From assembly GCA_032718475.1 (NCBI GenBank), contig JAUCBJ010007329.1, positions 62,001 to 126,000 on the forward strand: a stretch of 64,000 bases of DNA. The letters run 5' to 3'. Source of the stretch: Nemertoderma westbladi (lineage: Eukaryota > Xenacoelomorpha > Nemertodermatida > Nemertodermatidae). Made by a program: the position numbers and the translations under genes. Shown piece by piece: positions 11,901 to 24,100 of the stretch; the first letter of the stretch is position 1, and each line of letters begins with the position of its first letter. A model generated the notes under the pieces. That model was not told where the DNA came from. It made no database searches and saw only the letters and a program-made list of their open reading frames with translations.

Positions 11901-13858
11901 TAGATACTCCAGACTGGTTGGGTGGACCCGACTTCCTGAGTAAGGAAGAGGATGAATGGCCTCCTCACCTTACTACGGCGGAGATTAGACAAGCCAAGGG
12001 AGCGGAGAAAGTCAAACCTAAAACCCGGGCGAGTAAATCGAAGTTATTTAAACCGACGATCGATCTATCTGTATTACATACTTCCGGAAACGATGCTTCG
12101 GATCCACAATCCCTCGCCACAAATAAGTCTGTTGTGGAAATTAGAGATAGAGATTGGAAATCTGGAACACCAGACGTCTCGCAAGGAATCTCACCCCTGC
12201 TGCAGAGAGCAATGCATCACTACAGTTCCTGGAATCGGCTCTGTAAAGTAGTCACATATTTAAGGCGATGTTTTCATCATCACTACTCCAGGACGAAGAC
12301 CATTAGTGATACCGCTCCATTGACATCTGCGCAAGTTCATGTTATTAAAAATTTACCCAAATATAAGACATCCGACCGGTTTCTAAAGGAGAAAATCAGT
12401 TACCAGGAGCATGAAGAAACCAATAAGCAGATACTGAGACTCCTGCAATGCTATGAGGATTCCGATAAGTATTTCCTGTTGTTGAGAAATCCGCAGATGC
12501 GCTTAAGGGATCGCTTCTCTAGCACAATGATAGATGGGTTAATACGTGTTGGAGGAAGACTCACCAATGCGCCATTATCCTGTGACACTAAATTCCCCAT
12601 ACTCATTAGAAATCTTGAAGTACAAATCAAGATGATTGTAGATGTTCACAGCAAACTTTATCATGCTGGTAGAGAACGAGTTCTTAGCGAAATCCGAACT
12701 CGCTATTATTTTTATAAACCCCGTAGAGCTCTGAACCAAGTTCTTAGGAACTGCATACCCTGTAGGAAAGCATTCAGTAGGCCTTTAACACAGCGAGAGG
12801 CAGAATTACCTAGGGAACGAGTAAGCTTCTATGAACCACCTTTTACTAATACTGGTGTAGATTTATTTGGCCCTATTGAAGTATATCGTGCTAGGACTAT
12901 AGTCAAGAGATGGTGTGTCATCTTCGTATGCATGACTTGTAGAGCCATCCATCTCGATATGGTGAACGATCTATCTACCAACAGCTTCGTCTTAAGTTTA
13001 CGCCGACAGATCGCTCGCTTCGGGACTAGTAATACCATGAGATCTGATAAGGGAACGAACTTCATTGGTGCCAACAACGAAATCCAGGCTTACGTGAAGG
13101 ACTGGAACCAAAGACAGGTGGACGATCAGCTAAGGATAACAGCGTCTAGCTGGACCTTCAACGCCGCCGACGCCCCTTGGTGGGGAGGAAGTTGGGAGAG
13201 ATTACTTAGAAGTGTCAAGACCGCATTTCACTTTATAGTGCCATGCCGCGCGTATCTCACCGACGAACTTTTGCGGACGTTAATGGAGGAAATAGCTGCC
13301 TATCTCAACGAGAGACCGCTTATGCCAGTCTCATTGAGTCCCGATTCCCTGGAAGCGCTAACACCCGCGCACTTTCTACTGAAGAAACCTGTAGCCATGC
13401 TCCCACGATCGGAGATTACCGACGGAGACGAATACTGCCGTCGAACTTGGCAACTTATGCAGTTGCTGTCCCGTCGTTTCGCTGACCATTTCGAGAAACA
13501 TTATCTGCCCACGCTACAACTTCGAACTAAGTGGTTTGCGCAGCAAGAAAACGTCAGCACCGGAGATATGGTGCTTATTGTAGATTCAGACCTTCCACGT
13601 AAACGGTGGCTGACAGGTCGTATCATCGAGACTCACATCTCGGATGATGGTTTGGTGCGCTCGGTAGAACTCGTCGTCATGCGGCGTAACTTCAAGAAGC
13701 CAGGCATAATCTTTGAGACGCAACAGCTCAACCGCCCAGTTGGTCGTTTATATTTACTGGAAAGAGACCGAGAACTCTCCGGAAACTATGGAAGGCAAGA
13801 CACTCTTCCCACGACCACCTCCCTAATTCCTCAAACATCTAGGGACTCCCCAACGTGA
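5909..13858 (+). pseudogene. BEL copy 1 gag-pol, interrupted
   Basis: One frame of about 2,650 codons is split by in-frame stops in a 33-base insertion near 8472-8504; the first stop is TAA at 8471. The Gag part has an acidic N-terminus, a coiled-coil-like Glu/Ala/Arg region (about residues 370-420) and a DUF1759-like Gag domain ending at the break. After the break come Cys/His knuckles (9018-9205), an aspartic protease with LLDSGSTGTF (D near 9528), reverse transcriptase with YMDD (10973-10984), RNase H with FGDASDMG (about 11505), an integrase HHCC finger (12650-12780) and catalytic D, D, E (about 12956, 13043, 13196), then a DUF5641-like tail. Pol is otherwise open to the TGA. Compared with copy 2, the protease region lacks about 15 residues. 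Gag-Pol makes the particle, copies the RNA and integrates the DNA. As read, only the Gag part up to the break would be made. Confidence 0.92.
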
Positions 13859-14405
13859 TACGTCTGGAGTGGGTGCATGACTATATTATTCTATCTATTT
13901 TTATTATATTTTTATATGCGAACGTTATTATGTACTTTATTATAATCGTTTTATTTAATTTTATTTAGTAGAATGTTATTTTAGATTATTTAGTAGGTTA
14001 GTGCAATATATTAGTGTTTATTACGTAATTACACATAATATATATTTAATATGACGGCGAGAAATAATTCTTTCTTTTTCCTTACTGTCCGTATTATATT
14101 ATAAATACGAGACTACATGTAAGATGACATGTCAGTACTTATTAAAGTACAATAAAGCTCCTACTATATTTAAGTATTATCGGTAGGCAGAGTATTAGGA
14201 ATGCAAAGTTCAGATCCTCGTGTCTCGGCTAAACCAAGCTCTGGGTAGACCTTGGAAACGACTTGCCTCTTCACACTGACATTGCTTCGTGCGATATTGC
14301 TCTTCTACTTTATATTAAATAATACATATAGTAGCGTGATGTCCCTATAACAGTAGCGTAAAACGCAAATAAATCTGTTAAACCTTTTGACCATCTGTAA
14401 TTTTA

Positions 14406-14666
14406 GTCGATTAAGATATCGCGGCACCCACCGATATACTTGAAAGACAAATTCTAGAATCAGTGGTTAACGTCCCCAGACAAGTTCTGGAATAAATCGG
14501 TGCCTATCTTAAATATTAATTTAATATTTATTAAAATCTGTAAAATTCAGATCCTTTAAAATTTCTAATCAATTAAGATATCGCAGCACTTACCGATATT
14601 CTTAAAAGACAATTTTATAGAATTAAGGATCCTAGGTCCCCAGACATGCTCTGGAATAAAATTATG
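14406..14666 (+). repeat. Duplicated module of two stem-loops
   Basis: Two diverged units (about 14406-14499 and 14568-14666) each contain a stem ATATCG/CGATAT (14416-14421 with 14432-14437; 14578-14583 with 14594-14599) and a second stem CCAGA/TCTGG (14476-14490; 14640-14654) followed by AATAAA. Copy 2 keeps all four stems (53480-53720) while loop bases differ. The embedded AATAAA also fits a polyadenylation signal after pol. Confidence 0.5.
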
Positions 14667-15294
14667 TTAATTTTACCATCAAATAATAAAATTCACGGGA
14701 ATAAATTTAAATTCATATCTTAAATGAATTTCATAAATTGTCATTTTGTGCAATTTATAACATTCCCAAAATTCCATTAATTAATAGATCATGGGAGCGG
14801 AGATTTATCCTATTGAGCGTATTAGAGTGCGAGAATCTCCAACATATAGTCAATAGCCGATAAAATTAATAAAATCATGCATAGAGAAGATATTGACAAT
14901 TAAAGAATTACTATTAAATAGCATTCCAGATCTGTATGCATGAGAATTACCCTAATTCTACCGCTAGCTTTCCATAATGTCACCATAGCAACACCCACTC
15001 TAGAATTAGAAGCAAGTTAAAAGAACAATAGAAAGCTTGTCCCATTGCATAGCATAGAGAATACATAGCACACTGTTAGTATCCAAGGATACACAGTAAT
15101 AACGTGACATTCTGGAAGGCAGTGACTAACGGACAAATGGCCTGTATGTGTACAATTGGTGACAGTTGTGTTGGAATTTGTGCGTTTATAGGTGAATGTT
15201 ACTGCTAAAGTATGTTTACAGTAGCTAGTCGCAATTGTAAAAGTAGCCCAACTCTCCTATAGAAAGAACCTAAAGTGGATCCAAGCCTTTGGGA

Positions 15295-15399
15295 CGGACA
15301 GTGGAGTGACTTGTGCCGGTTATCGTTGTCGTGCTGTTGCTACATGTTGGCGTAAACACCGCGACGACGGTACATCGGCGCTGAGAATCCCACTGTCCG
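15295..15399 (+). promoter_or_regulatory. Conserved GC-rich RNA fold upstream of ORF3
   Basis: An outer 10-bp helix pairs 15295-15304 (CGGACAGTGG) with 15390-15399. Inside, an 11-bp helix pairs 15321-15331 (TATCGTTGTCG) with 15362-15372. A small TGTT/AACA hairpin sits at its tip. Copy 2 has the same fold at 54358-54462. One base of the inner helix differs (G in copy 1, A in copy 2) and turns a T-G pair into T-A, so pairing is kept. About four differences in 105-118 bases make this the best conserved part of the spacer. A role in ORF3 expression is inferred from its place 80 bases before the ATG. Confidence 0.5.
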
Positions 15400-15479
15400 G
15401 GGGCAACGAGAGGTAGGCAGCGACGCCCGCTAGCCTAAACATAAACTCATTTCGATATTAATAAACTCAGATAGCAGAT

Positions 15480-18400
15480 ATGACGGAGTTGATAGAAGAT
15501 GATCTTGGTATCAGGGAGCGATATACTCTACCTTTACAAGCATTTGTGGATAGCTTGATACGCGGTGAAGCCGATCCAACCATTACGGAGGACGATGGTC
15601 GTTATATCGAACCGCCGATGTCCTAAGAGCAACTTACGCGTGAATTGGACTATCGAAAATTCACCGCTCGCTATACGCATCGTAATGGTACGTATATGGA
15701 CTTCCTAACTACCAGCCATCCTATCGATTTACATGATACGGACGATGTAGACACCGAAAGGGAAATGGTTCTATTTAAATACCATACCCAGCGGAGTCGT
15801 AACGATAAACCGAGAATAGATCACGAAAATTCTATTCGTAACAGACTGGAAAGAGAAAACGTTGAAGAACCGGATAAACGCATCGACTTCAACGACTACC
15901 TAGAATTTTTGAGAGAAACCTATCTCAACATCGCTAGTCAGCAGAACCTAGAGACTCGATATCCTCAAGGTATACATCATGACCCGATTGTAGAACTCAA
16001 ACGGCTCTATTTCACTATGATGTATCTTACCGCCGATCGTCCACTACCTGTTATACCGGATAGTTTTGAACAAATGGAAGAATATTGCAAAACTGGAGAA
16101 CGATCACCCGCGTTTCCTCTACAGGACGTACGTCTTTGGTATTATTGTGACGAATGCCCTAGACCCAACCAACAAACTGAAAGACATAAACATCCGCGGA
16201 GACGTTGCGCTAAACACAGTTTTACGCGTTATACTTACAGGAGTTTCGAGCGAAACCTGTTCGACGTATCACCTACGATCGCTCGTCTTAAACGATCACT
16301 GGATAAACCCATGATCAGAGTTCCGGAATACTCGGTCAGGCCTCCTCATTCCCTAGTGAGACCTCAAAATCTTGATCCTAACAGTATCACTGATCCTCCC
16401 GAACTATATTCACTGTTCAAAGATTTAGTGCTACCCGAACAATTAATCGGTGGTGCTCCGGTAGCGGGTTCGTTAGACATTCGCCCATCTAGCCGGATTG
16501 GGACGCGGGCATCTAATATCGCCATTTGATCCTTACAATCGTCCAGGATTAAACCCGATGCAACCCGCCACGGAAGTCGAGGAGAGCGTTATAAGAAACG
16601 CTTTAGACGCTATTCGACAGAAGATCGGAAAGGGAACACAAGATTGTTTAGAGAAACGTAAATTACAACAACAAGTCCAATCGGTGAAGGAGTTAGCCTT
16701 GCCACAGTTCGATAGAGAAATCCAAAACCTCGAGGAGGACATCGAGCTTGGACGCACGTATTCTCTACAAGAGTTTCTAGATGAATGCTTACAAAGACAA
16801 GCGGAAGAAAATCTACTCGAGGAGAAACACACGAAAATGGACGAGAGAGAAGAAGCCGCTTTAGCCCAACCCGAAGCTCAAATCCTTATGACAGATCTCT
16901 ACTCTAAAACCGTCCGTCATCCCTCGATGGTTCCACATTTCGGAGACAAACTCTTCGCGACGATACAACCCCAACCGGTTGATATCAGTACAGGATCGCA
17001 AAATCTTATCGCTGACGCCCCTATGTTACAGCGTCCGCCGATCGAGGCCGCTCGTGTTGACGGTATACTCGTTGAACCTCCGGACAATCGAGCGGATCTT
17101 GTCCGTCGTATGGTACACGATGTCAACATACGCGCTAGACCTTTACAGAACTCGTTTTATGGGATTAAAAACCACCCTTATTACGTTAATCTGACTCAGT
17201 ATTATATGGTAAAACCAGAAGACCCGACGCATAATTTAAAGTTTCTACCACTAATAAATCCTCTAGACGTTGTCGAACTCGAACAATTGCAGAAACATCT
17301 GGATCAGTTAGTAAAGGTAAACTCATTCAGAAAACCATATAACATTTCTCGAATCGAGAAGGATATAGAACCTCCTTATAATCTCGATGGATTTATTAAA
17401 ACTCGATTAGTCCATTGGAATCTAGATGTATTATTTGAAGAAGAGAAAATACAAAGATATGGAAATGTGGAGACGTATACCACTCGGCACATGAAGTATA
17501 GTGATCTCCCTGACGATAACCAATGCGCCACCTTGTGGCATCCAGTAGGGATGACCCTAGAGAACGCCACCAAAGAGTGGAATGAAACTCTTAATGTCAT
17601 CGAGATGTATGGAGTTGTCACCTACGATAATGAAGGTAGCGTTCCGGTCGGAGAACTAGGAACTACGCGCATGATCCACATACGCGGATTAGCTGGTTCT
17701 ACCCACGTGTTTACTCGAGCGTGTTCCGACGTGATTGATTATTCCTTTGAAACTCTCACCGAAACGCAAAAGAATCTCCGACATGGACAATTCGAACTTG
17801 CGCAGCGTTACGTCATTGACACCGAACGCAAACCGGCCATGGGTATCGATGGATCGATGTTACCCCAGCCCGTACTCGAGATGTTGTTCAACGAAAGAAT
17901 CCTTAAAATCGGCTCAGCTGTTTATGGAGATCTCCAAAACGACTTTCGGAATATGGAAAATATCCCATATCCTTTCGTGGATATGCAGCTGATTGCTCCC
18001 TGGGCAGAAGGTCGAGGTTTCTTCCGCACCATGTATGGTAATACGTCCAGCAACATTACAAAGGTGCAACGAACTTCCATCGGACATCTTGCCTTTCAGG
18101 AATACGGATGGAATTTCAAAGTCGGAAATCCCATCAACTATCAACAAGTATACGGAGACCATTATTCTCGAATATACTTTGACGGACCATTGACTGCACC
18201 TGGCGCCGTGTATAGCTTCATGAGTGTTCCACTCCGTCCCTCCTTAGCTATCTACACGATCTTTGAAAACACCGCACTTTCCGGTTGGCTAGCCGATGTG
18301 TGCAGTCGTACTATACGCGCCCATCCATTAATACTTGGGACCAAACTCGCTAAGCTAGATGAACATAATAAATTCATCCGCTTCGAATGTTTCCGGCGAT

Positions 18401-19728
18401 TTTTAACCCCGTTCCGCAACGTGGATAGCCAATTTAAAGACCGCGCTTTGACCAAGCTCAGCCTAAGAAACTCAGCTGCAGAGAAGTTAGATAGCGCTGG
18501 ATTTGCCATTTTCAAAGAGATTTGTATATCGAACTTGCACTCCTCTGTTATACAAAGACCTCGAATCCCCACAGGTTATTCTGTCGTGGAAATTCAGACA
18601 ATAGGTCCACTTGAAGAGACAGACACGCCCACCTCAGCTATGCACTGGGAAGACAAACCAATATGTCTAGAATCTGAGGAGATTCAGCCTATCGCGCCCC
18701 GGAACAGCGACAACGATTACATCCTAGAATGGTATCAAGGTCCACAGTGTCTCATTGCGTACGATTATCGCCATGCCAACTATGTTTCTCGGCAACGTTG
18801 TCGGTTATGCGCATCGAGAGACCATGTTACGCCCATGGACACAAACGTCCGCTGTTCCTATTTCCACGAACAACCGGCGATGGAAATTTATTGCGCGTAT
18901 TGCAGACTCAATAACTTGCACATTTTTGTGGTTTGCCCTCAATTTATGACTCAATGTCACCATTGTCAACTAAAGGGACACGCCAGTTTCGATTGCCCTT
19001 TTAATCACGATTTGGAAAGCATAGATGAAATGATCACACTATGTTACATCAGAGCTTGGGAAGCGAACGCTGATTTACATTGTGATTCGCGCCATCGTTA
19101 TTATCCTGGATGCGCTTACGAAGGAGTTTATGCGTTCCATCCTTATCTATTCGCTTCTGTCGAACAGAAATCACGCATATCGAGTTACGAACTACTGAAG
19201 CGCGTCGGAGAATGTATTTCAACCAAGTTCGTACGCAAATTTCTCCGGAGTGTTAATCCTAGCGACCTTCATTCATATAACCTAATCAATTTTATCCGTC
19301 AGGATCCGGACTATGGAGACTTATTTGTTAACTCACACCCTGAGTTACAGGAAGTATATCGACGGCCTTACGAATACCGAGCCCGCGAACGCGAGTTGGA
19401 AAGAACCATTAAACCCAGGAAGTTTCTGACTGCCTATGGTCCACCCACGGCTCTCGTTCAGACCACTCGTAAAGGACCCGTAAGAGCGGCCGTCCTAAAA
19501 CGCGCTCTCAAGGCCGTTAGACCCCTCTCCCCCGACGTTGATGTCAATCAACCCGGCACTTCGACTGGCGGATACACCGACCATAATCCTACACCCTCTG
19601 ATGCAATCATATTGCACCCTTCACCCAGGAGTTATAGCCCTCCTTGTAAAGTGGCTCGCCCCAAAGAGAAAAAGACTCTGGCCAGCTTTAAAAAACTGCG
19701 TAAACGCCGTCCGCGCAAGAAAGACTAA
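15480..19728 (+). pseudogene. BEL copy 1 ORF3: large unknown protein with CCHC knuckle, two lesions
   Basis: It spans about 1,415 codons from ATG at 15480 to TAA at 19728. Two breaks are visible: TAA at 15624-15626, where copy 2 has CAA, and a shift to the +1 frame between 16477 and 16526, where the two frames overlap. The N-terminal third is polar and acidic with tyrosine-rich stretches. A Glu/Gln-rich, probably helical region lies at about 16560-16860. The middle (17100-18600) is a globular-looking region that I do not recognise. The Cys/His region (18800-19010) includes CHHCQLKGHASFDC, a CX2CX4HX4C knuckle, preceded by CRLC and CAYC pairs. The C-terminus is very basic (KKLRKRRPRKKD). No signal peptide or membrane span is apparent, so the usual envelope explanation does not fit. 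It may be a nucleic-acid-binding or structural protein; function is unknown. Confidence 0.75.
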
Positions 19729-19796
19729 CTGTTTAGAGTATTTACGTATATTAGAAACTGTGATTTTGTATATTTATAGACTTGAATCCCATTTTC

Positions 19797-19805
19797 TGGG
19801 AGCGG
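19797..19805 (+). promoter_or_regulatory. Polypurine tract of BEL copy 1
   Basis: TGGGAGCGG lies directly before the 3' LTR and is identical in copy 2 (56061-56069). Position and purine content fit the plus-strand primer site. Confidence 0.65.
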
Positions 19806-20988
19806 TGTAAAAGCTTTTGCGGATATAATCAGTCCCCTTGCCCGCAAAGTACCGTGTGGGTGTTTTAACGGACATAAAAGTCATTCTTCTATATGTGTGC
19901 TTTGGCGGACATGGCAAGGCACAAAACCCGCAATGTGTCAAATCCTCTAGCACAGTGTAGCCTTGATGATTCAGATTACGACATCTAACAGCTGGTTGCT
20001 GGCATGGAAACGGCCGTTGGACACATGGTTCTTTGTTCAGCTTAACAGCCAATCAGGGCGATTTTTACTGTCGATGTGGAGATATTCTACAGATCGTGCT
20101 AGGATTGTTCAGTCTTATAGTTTTCTGTGTTATAGTTTTGTTGTTCCTTCTAGGCCAAGAACACCGGCTCTGGAGTCAATTCGTTTCAGACTTTAGAAGA
20201 AACATTAGTAGGCTTAGATTATAGAACGTATAACTGTTATCAGTTCAATCAGTCTTACAACCCAGTACAACCCGGTTCAACATACATTATTATACTGCTA
20301 TTTACTGTTGTCATTATTTGTATCAGTTGGTTGAATATTATTACTTGGAGAACATCGATAAATAACCCAAATTTCCCAATTTTCTTGATACACTACAGGT
20401 TAGAGAGACAGGTTACATATAGCGATTGCGACTTATATTATCGTGGTTTGTAGTGAATTTAATGCTATTTGATAGGCACTACATGAGTCAATTGCTGTTC
20501 TCTTTATGTATGATAAAATTCATTGACGGTCGGCAGATTAGTGTGTAGTATTGTGCGTTACCGGTAGTGTGCATGATTGTGGCTGATAACTAAGCATTTC
20601 CTAAAGAATGCGCCTCATACGTGAATCATAAGCCTTACCGTCTTACCGTTGTGTTTAGTATAAGTCATATCTCTGTTTACCTAGATAGAGCGCCACGTCC
20701 TAAAGCAACTGTTAATATTTCCCGAAAGTGAATAATATTGGTCAGAAATTATTTATTAACGATCAATCGAATAATACAGTAAGCTTACACTGCAATAAAA
20801 ATCTAAGCCCTCCGAATCCAGTCTCCCGGGTATATCCAGCGGGTGAATGGACGCGCACTAGGCTGGCTTCGGCTAATGTTGTGTTTATTGGTATTAAATA
20901 CTTGTCATATGTTAAAGTCTATTTATAAACCAAAAGACATATAAATTTTGGCAGGTTAAACTGCTAAAGGTCTTCAAAAGCGCGTACA
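19806..20988 (+). repeat. 3' LTR of BEL copy 1
   Basis: At 1,183 bases it is about 99.4 percent identical by eye to the 5' LTR, with a few substitutions and two lost T bases in the middle. It carries the same TG...CA ends and is followed by the CTGGT target duplication. Confidence 0.93.
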
Positions 20989-20993
20989 CTGGT
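20989..20993 (+). repeat. Target-site duplication of BEL copy 1, right
   Basis: CTGGT repeats the five bases before the 5' LTR. Confidence 0.9.
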
Positions 20994-21165
20994 CCTCACT
21001 GCGAAAACAATCTCCTGCAAAGCAGAGGCGGCTTTGTTCATGTGTCAAGCTTGGGGGAACCAATGAGACACCTCCAATGTTCTGATGTTACTGTATATAC
21101 TGTTGCTGTTTAGTGTCTGGTTGGAGATATGTGAGCATTGAACTTGACACAATGAACCCGGCGTA
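20994..21165 (-). mobile_element. LINE fragment, right piece
   Basis: It matches LINE copy B at about 39651-39795 and LINE copy A (reverse) at about 28410-28550, through GTGTCAAGCTTGGGGGAACC and the ACACAATG..CCCGGCGTA stretch, with scattered changes and a small insertion. It is a short internal piece of the RT C-terminal region, truncated at both ends. BEL copy 1 inserted into it. Confidence 0.8.
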
Positions 21166-24100
21166 TGACTTGAATTACTTAATTAATTAATTAACCTATT
21201 TTTAATTGATTTATTGGCTATTTAATTTCTAAATAATAAAATATCCATAATATATTAAATAATTAAAATAATATTTTTTCCTTGTGCGTGCACTTTATTT
21301 ATATGTGCTGATGTGTTGCCGTTACATTATGCAGCACATAATATTATTATATTTATCATATCTACCTTTTATTGTCGGCAAGTCCGAATTAAATTAAATT
21401 AAGAATTATTTATTTTTTGAATTATTAACAAAACTTCTCAACTCTTCTCTTCTTCAACAGCTCAACTCACTGACCGAAGACCGCTGAAGAAATAAAACGG
21501 CTGAACGCGAACTGCACTCACTGAAAATAATATTCACTATCTCAATGCAACATAATGACACACAGACTTGGCGACTGACACTAACATACTACATGACTAC
21601 AGCAATTATACTACTGGACTAATGCTGTAATGCAAAACAAAAACACCACGGTACTGTGGTACTGTAATAATAGGCCTACAGCTACAGAGACACTGTTGAC
21701 TTGACAATAATCATCTGGACCAATAAGGAAACAGTATTTGTCTACGCTGCTACGCGTATGTATATGCGTTTGTGAAATCGCTCAATGTAATGCTGTAATG
21801 TATAGATACGTGGATATGTACGCACATACGTGGATACGTACGGCATCATACGTTGAAAAGTAAAACCCCAGCAGACCATTATATTACATTCATATTCGTA
21901 ATAACGCGTTTCAGGGCCTCCACCTGCAGTAGACCTACAGTGTCAGACAGTACATTACACAGTACTGCAGTAGGCCTACACACTACAGTACGTGGGTAAT
22001 TCCATCCAAATTCGACCAATCGCGGTGGCATGGGGTCATCGATTTCGTTTATTTTTGGATATATGGTCGGAAATGGAATAAAATGACACCTGATGAAATA
22101 TTTCTGATGATGGTGTTTTGGTTTTCGAGATATTGCAGTTCAAAGTTTGCGATTTATTCGAACATATCCCCAATGAAACCTACAGAAAATCTTTCTGACT
22201 AGTGGGTGGAGTGTCATTTTATGTTTATTGTACACATAAATAGGTCTCATACACATTAAAACCATGAATAAATACCACCCACTTGTCAGCTTGTCAGACC
22301 AACTTTTCTATATGGCCAAAGATTGGACTTTTCGACAAATTTTGTCTTTTTGAGGTTTGAGTTAGAGTGGTCTGATTAGTGGGTAGCCCAAAACATTTAG
22401 TAAATAGTTAGATATACCAAAGGGGGGTTCTGTGGTACAATTTTCATGTACCACCAGCAAGTCAGACTTCCCTACCATCATCTGGAAAATTAAAACTTTC
22501 CAAAATTGCCATACTTCGGAACATCACTACAAGCGTCTGATAAAAGATGGGCAGATGGGTGCTTGAAATGAATCATGAGTAGTAACATGGATAAGGGAAA
22601 CATGCATGACAAGTTTGACATGACACCCATGCCTTCTTCAGTATACAGTATATTATTCAATCTAAAAGTTCAATTTTCAAAATTAATCGTCAGATTAAAT
22701 ACTTTAGAACCAAGGTCTGCTTACGAGGTTGCTCTCATAACCAGCACACATTAAGTATTTAAATGTTTTAGACACAATAAAGGCTGTTTTTTTCAACACC
22801 CACTTGTCAGATATTTTATGTGTAACAAACAAAGGTAAATAACTTCCACATATTATTGACTAATTTCAATACCCAATGAATTATATACCTTCCGATACTA
22901 TTAATTATGATATCATAATACTGTACTATACAGTATATAACTGAGTAATTATATTCGCCCATAACGCAAGCCTCGGAAAAATAATACTATAATATAAAGA
23001 ATATATTACAATATTATGTTACCATTGTTAAGGGAAGCCCTATTGTATTGTATACGCTCACTGGGATACCCCAGCCGCAGCCGTCGAGTCAGAGATCAGA
23101 CATCCAATATAATCAACTCACCTTAAATTCACTACTGTACATTCTCCTTTTCTGTGTCACTAATGAACTGCATACGCCCCATAAATAAATACATGTTCTG
23201 GAATGACTATTTACGACATAGGCTGCCGCTCCCGTTGACTACTAAGGACCCTTAATTAATTATTAATTTAAACATTAATTATATATATTTTCTGGAATGA
23301 ATATTTTTAATTTAGGTATTTAATAGCATTTGTTGTTCCAAGCCCTACAGTAGGTGATTTACTGCCCATTCCGAAAGATTAGGACTGTATATACAGTATA
23401 TTGAAAGAAGTAACAGAAGTAACAGAAGACAATACTACTAATAATAATAATAATATTGGTTTGAGGGGGTACAAATTCTTACGCGGCGAATTAATATCTC
23501 GCCTCAATGTTAAATTATCAATTGAGGGGAATGTGCAGTTTACAGTGCATGCTATTCTAATCAAAACAATAAACTATATTCAATAGAACAGGTTACAGTT
23601 TTATTTTTGGGAGTAATCAGCAGATATTTACGTCGATTTTATCCTGGAGAGGGATGTATTTTGATTGCGTCCAAAGACTCCCCTATCTGGTGTTCAATCG
23701 CATCCCTAGTCTACACCACCCCAGACACCCCCCCCCCCCCCCCCCTCCACATTACAGACCATTATCACGACGCTCTTACTTTAGTTTATGTCTCCGAAAC
23801 ACATTAATATTCGATCCGTCAAATAATATTATCATATAATATAAGCCATAATGGCATAATCATAATGATATTTCCATATTTAAAGTTTTCCAGGGATACC
23901 GCGCTAATGTTGACTTTGTTTTCACTTGAAAACAGGGAATGTATATCATACTTATTATTATATAATATCTTATATGTTATATATATCTAAATTCCATGGA
24001 TAATAAATTTAAATTTAACTGTTTACTAACTCCTGATTGGTTGGTGTTATCTGTGTAGCTAGCTAATCAACCTGGTCTATCTGTTACTGTCATGGAGCGC

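Larger units (their letters stand above)
13859..15479 (+). other. Spacer between pol and ORF3, structured
   Basis: This 1.6 kb has no gene-like frame and is conserved in copy 2 (52925-54542). It contains a duplicated two-hairpin module and a GC-rich fold just before ORF3, both listed separately. It most likely carries signals for expressing ORF3 (a subgenomic promoter, splice acceptor or ribosome entry), but which of these is not shown by sequence. Confidence 0.55.
2411..20988 (+). mobile_element. BEL/Pao LTR retrotransposon, copy 1 (18.6 kb, with ORF3)
   Basis: This is a complete provirus-like insertion: 5' LTR, a 2.3-kb leader, gag-pol frame, 1.6-kb spacer, ORF3 of about 4.2 kb, purine tract and 3' LTR. 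Pol order (protease, reverse transcriptase, RNase H, integrase) and the Gag and Pao-type domains place it in BEL/Pao. The LTRs differ at about five bases and two one-base indels in 1,185, so insertion was recent. Even so, gag-pol has an insertion with stops and ORF3 has one nonsense codon plus a frame break. It inserted into a LINE fragment, in the opposite orientation to that LINE. The size is about double that of typical BEL elements. No clear tRNA primer site was recognised after the 5' LTR. Confidence 0.93.

Noticed and set aside
15480-19728. ORF3 as an envelope gene by position
   Set aside because: No signal peptide, membrane span, cleavage site or cysteine pattern of an envelope was seen; the CCHC knuckle and basic tail point elsewhere.
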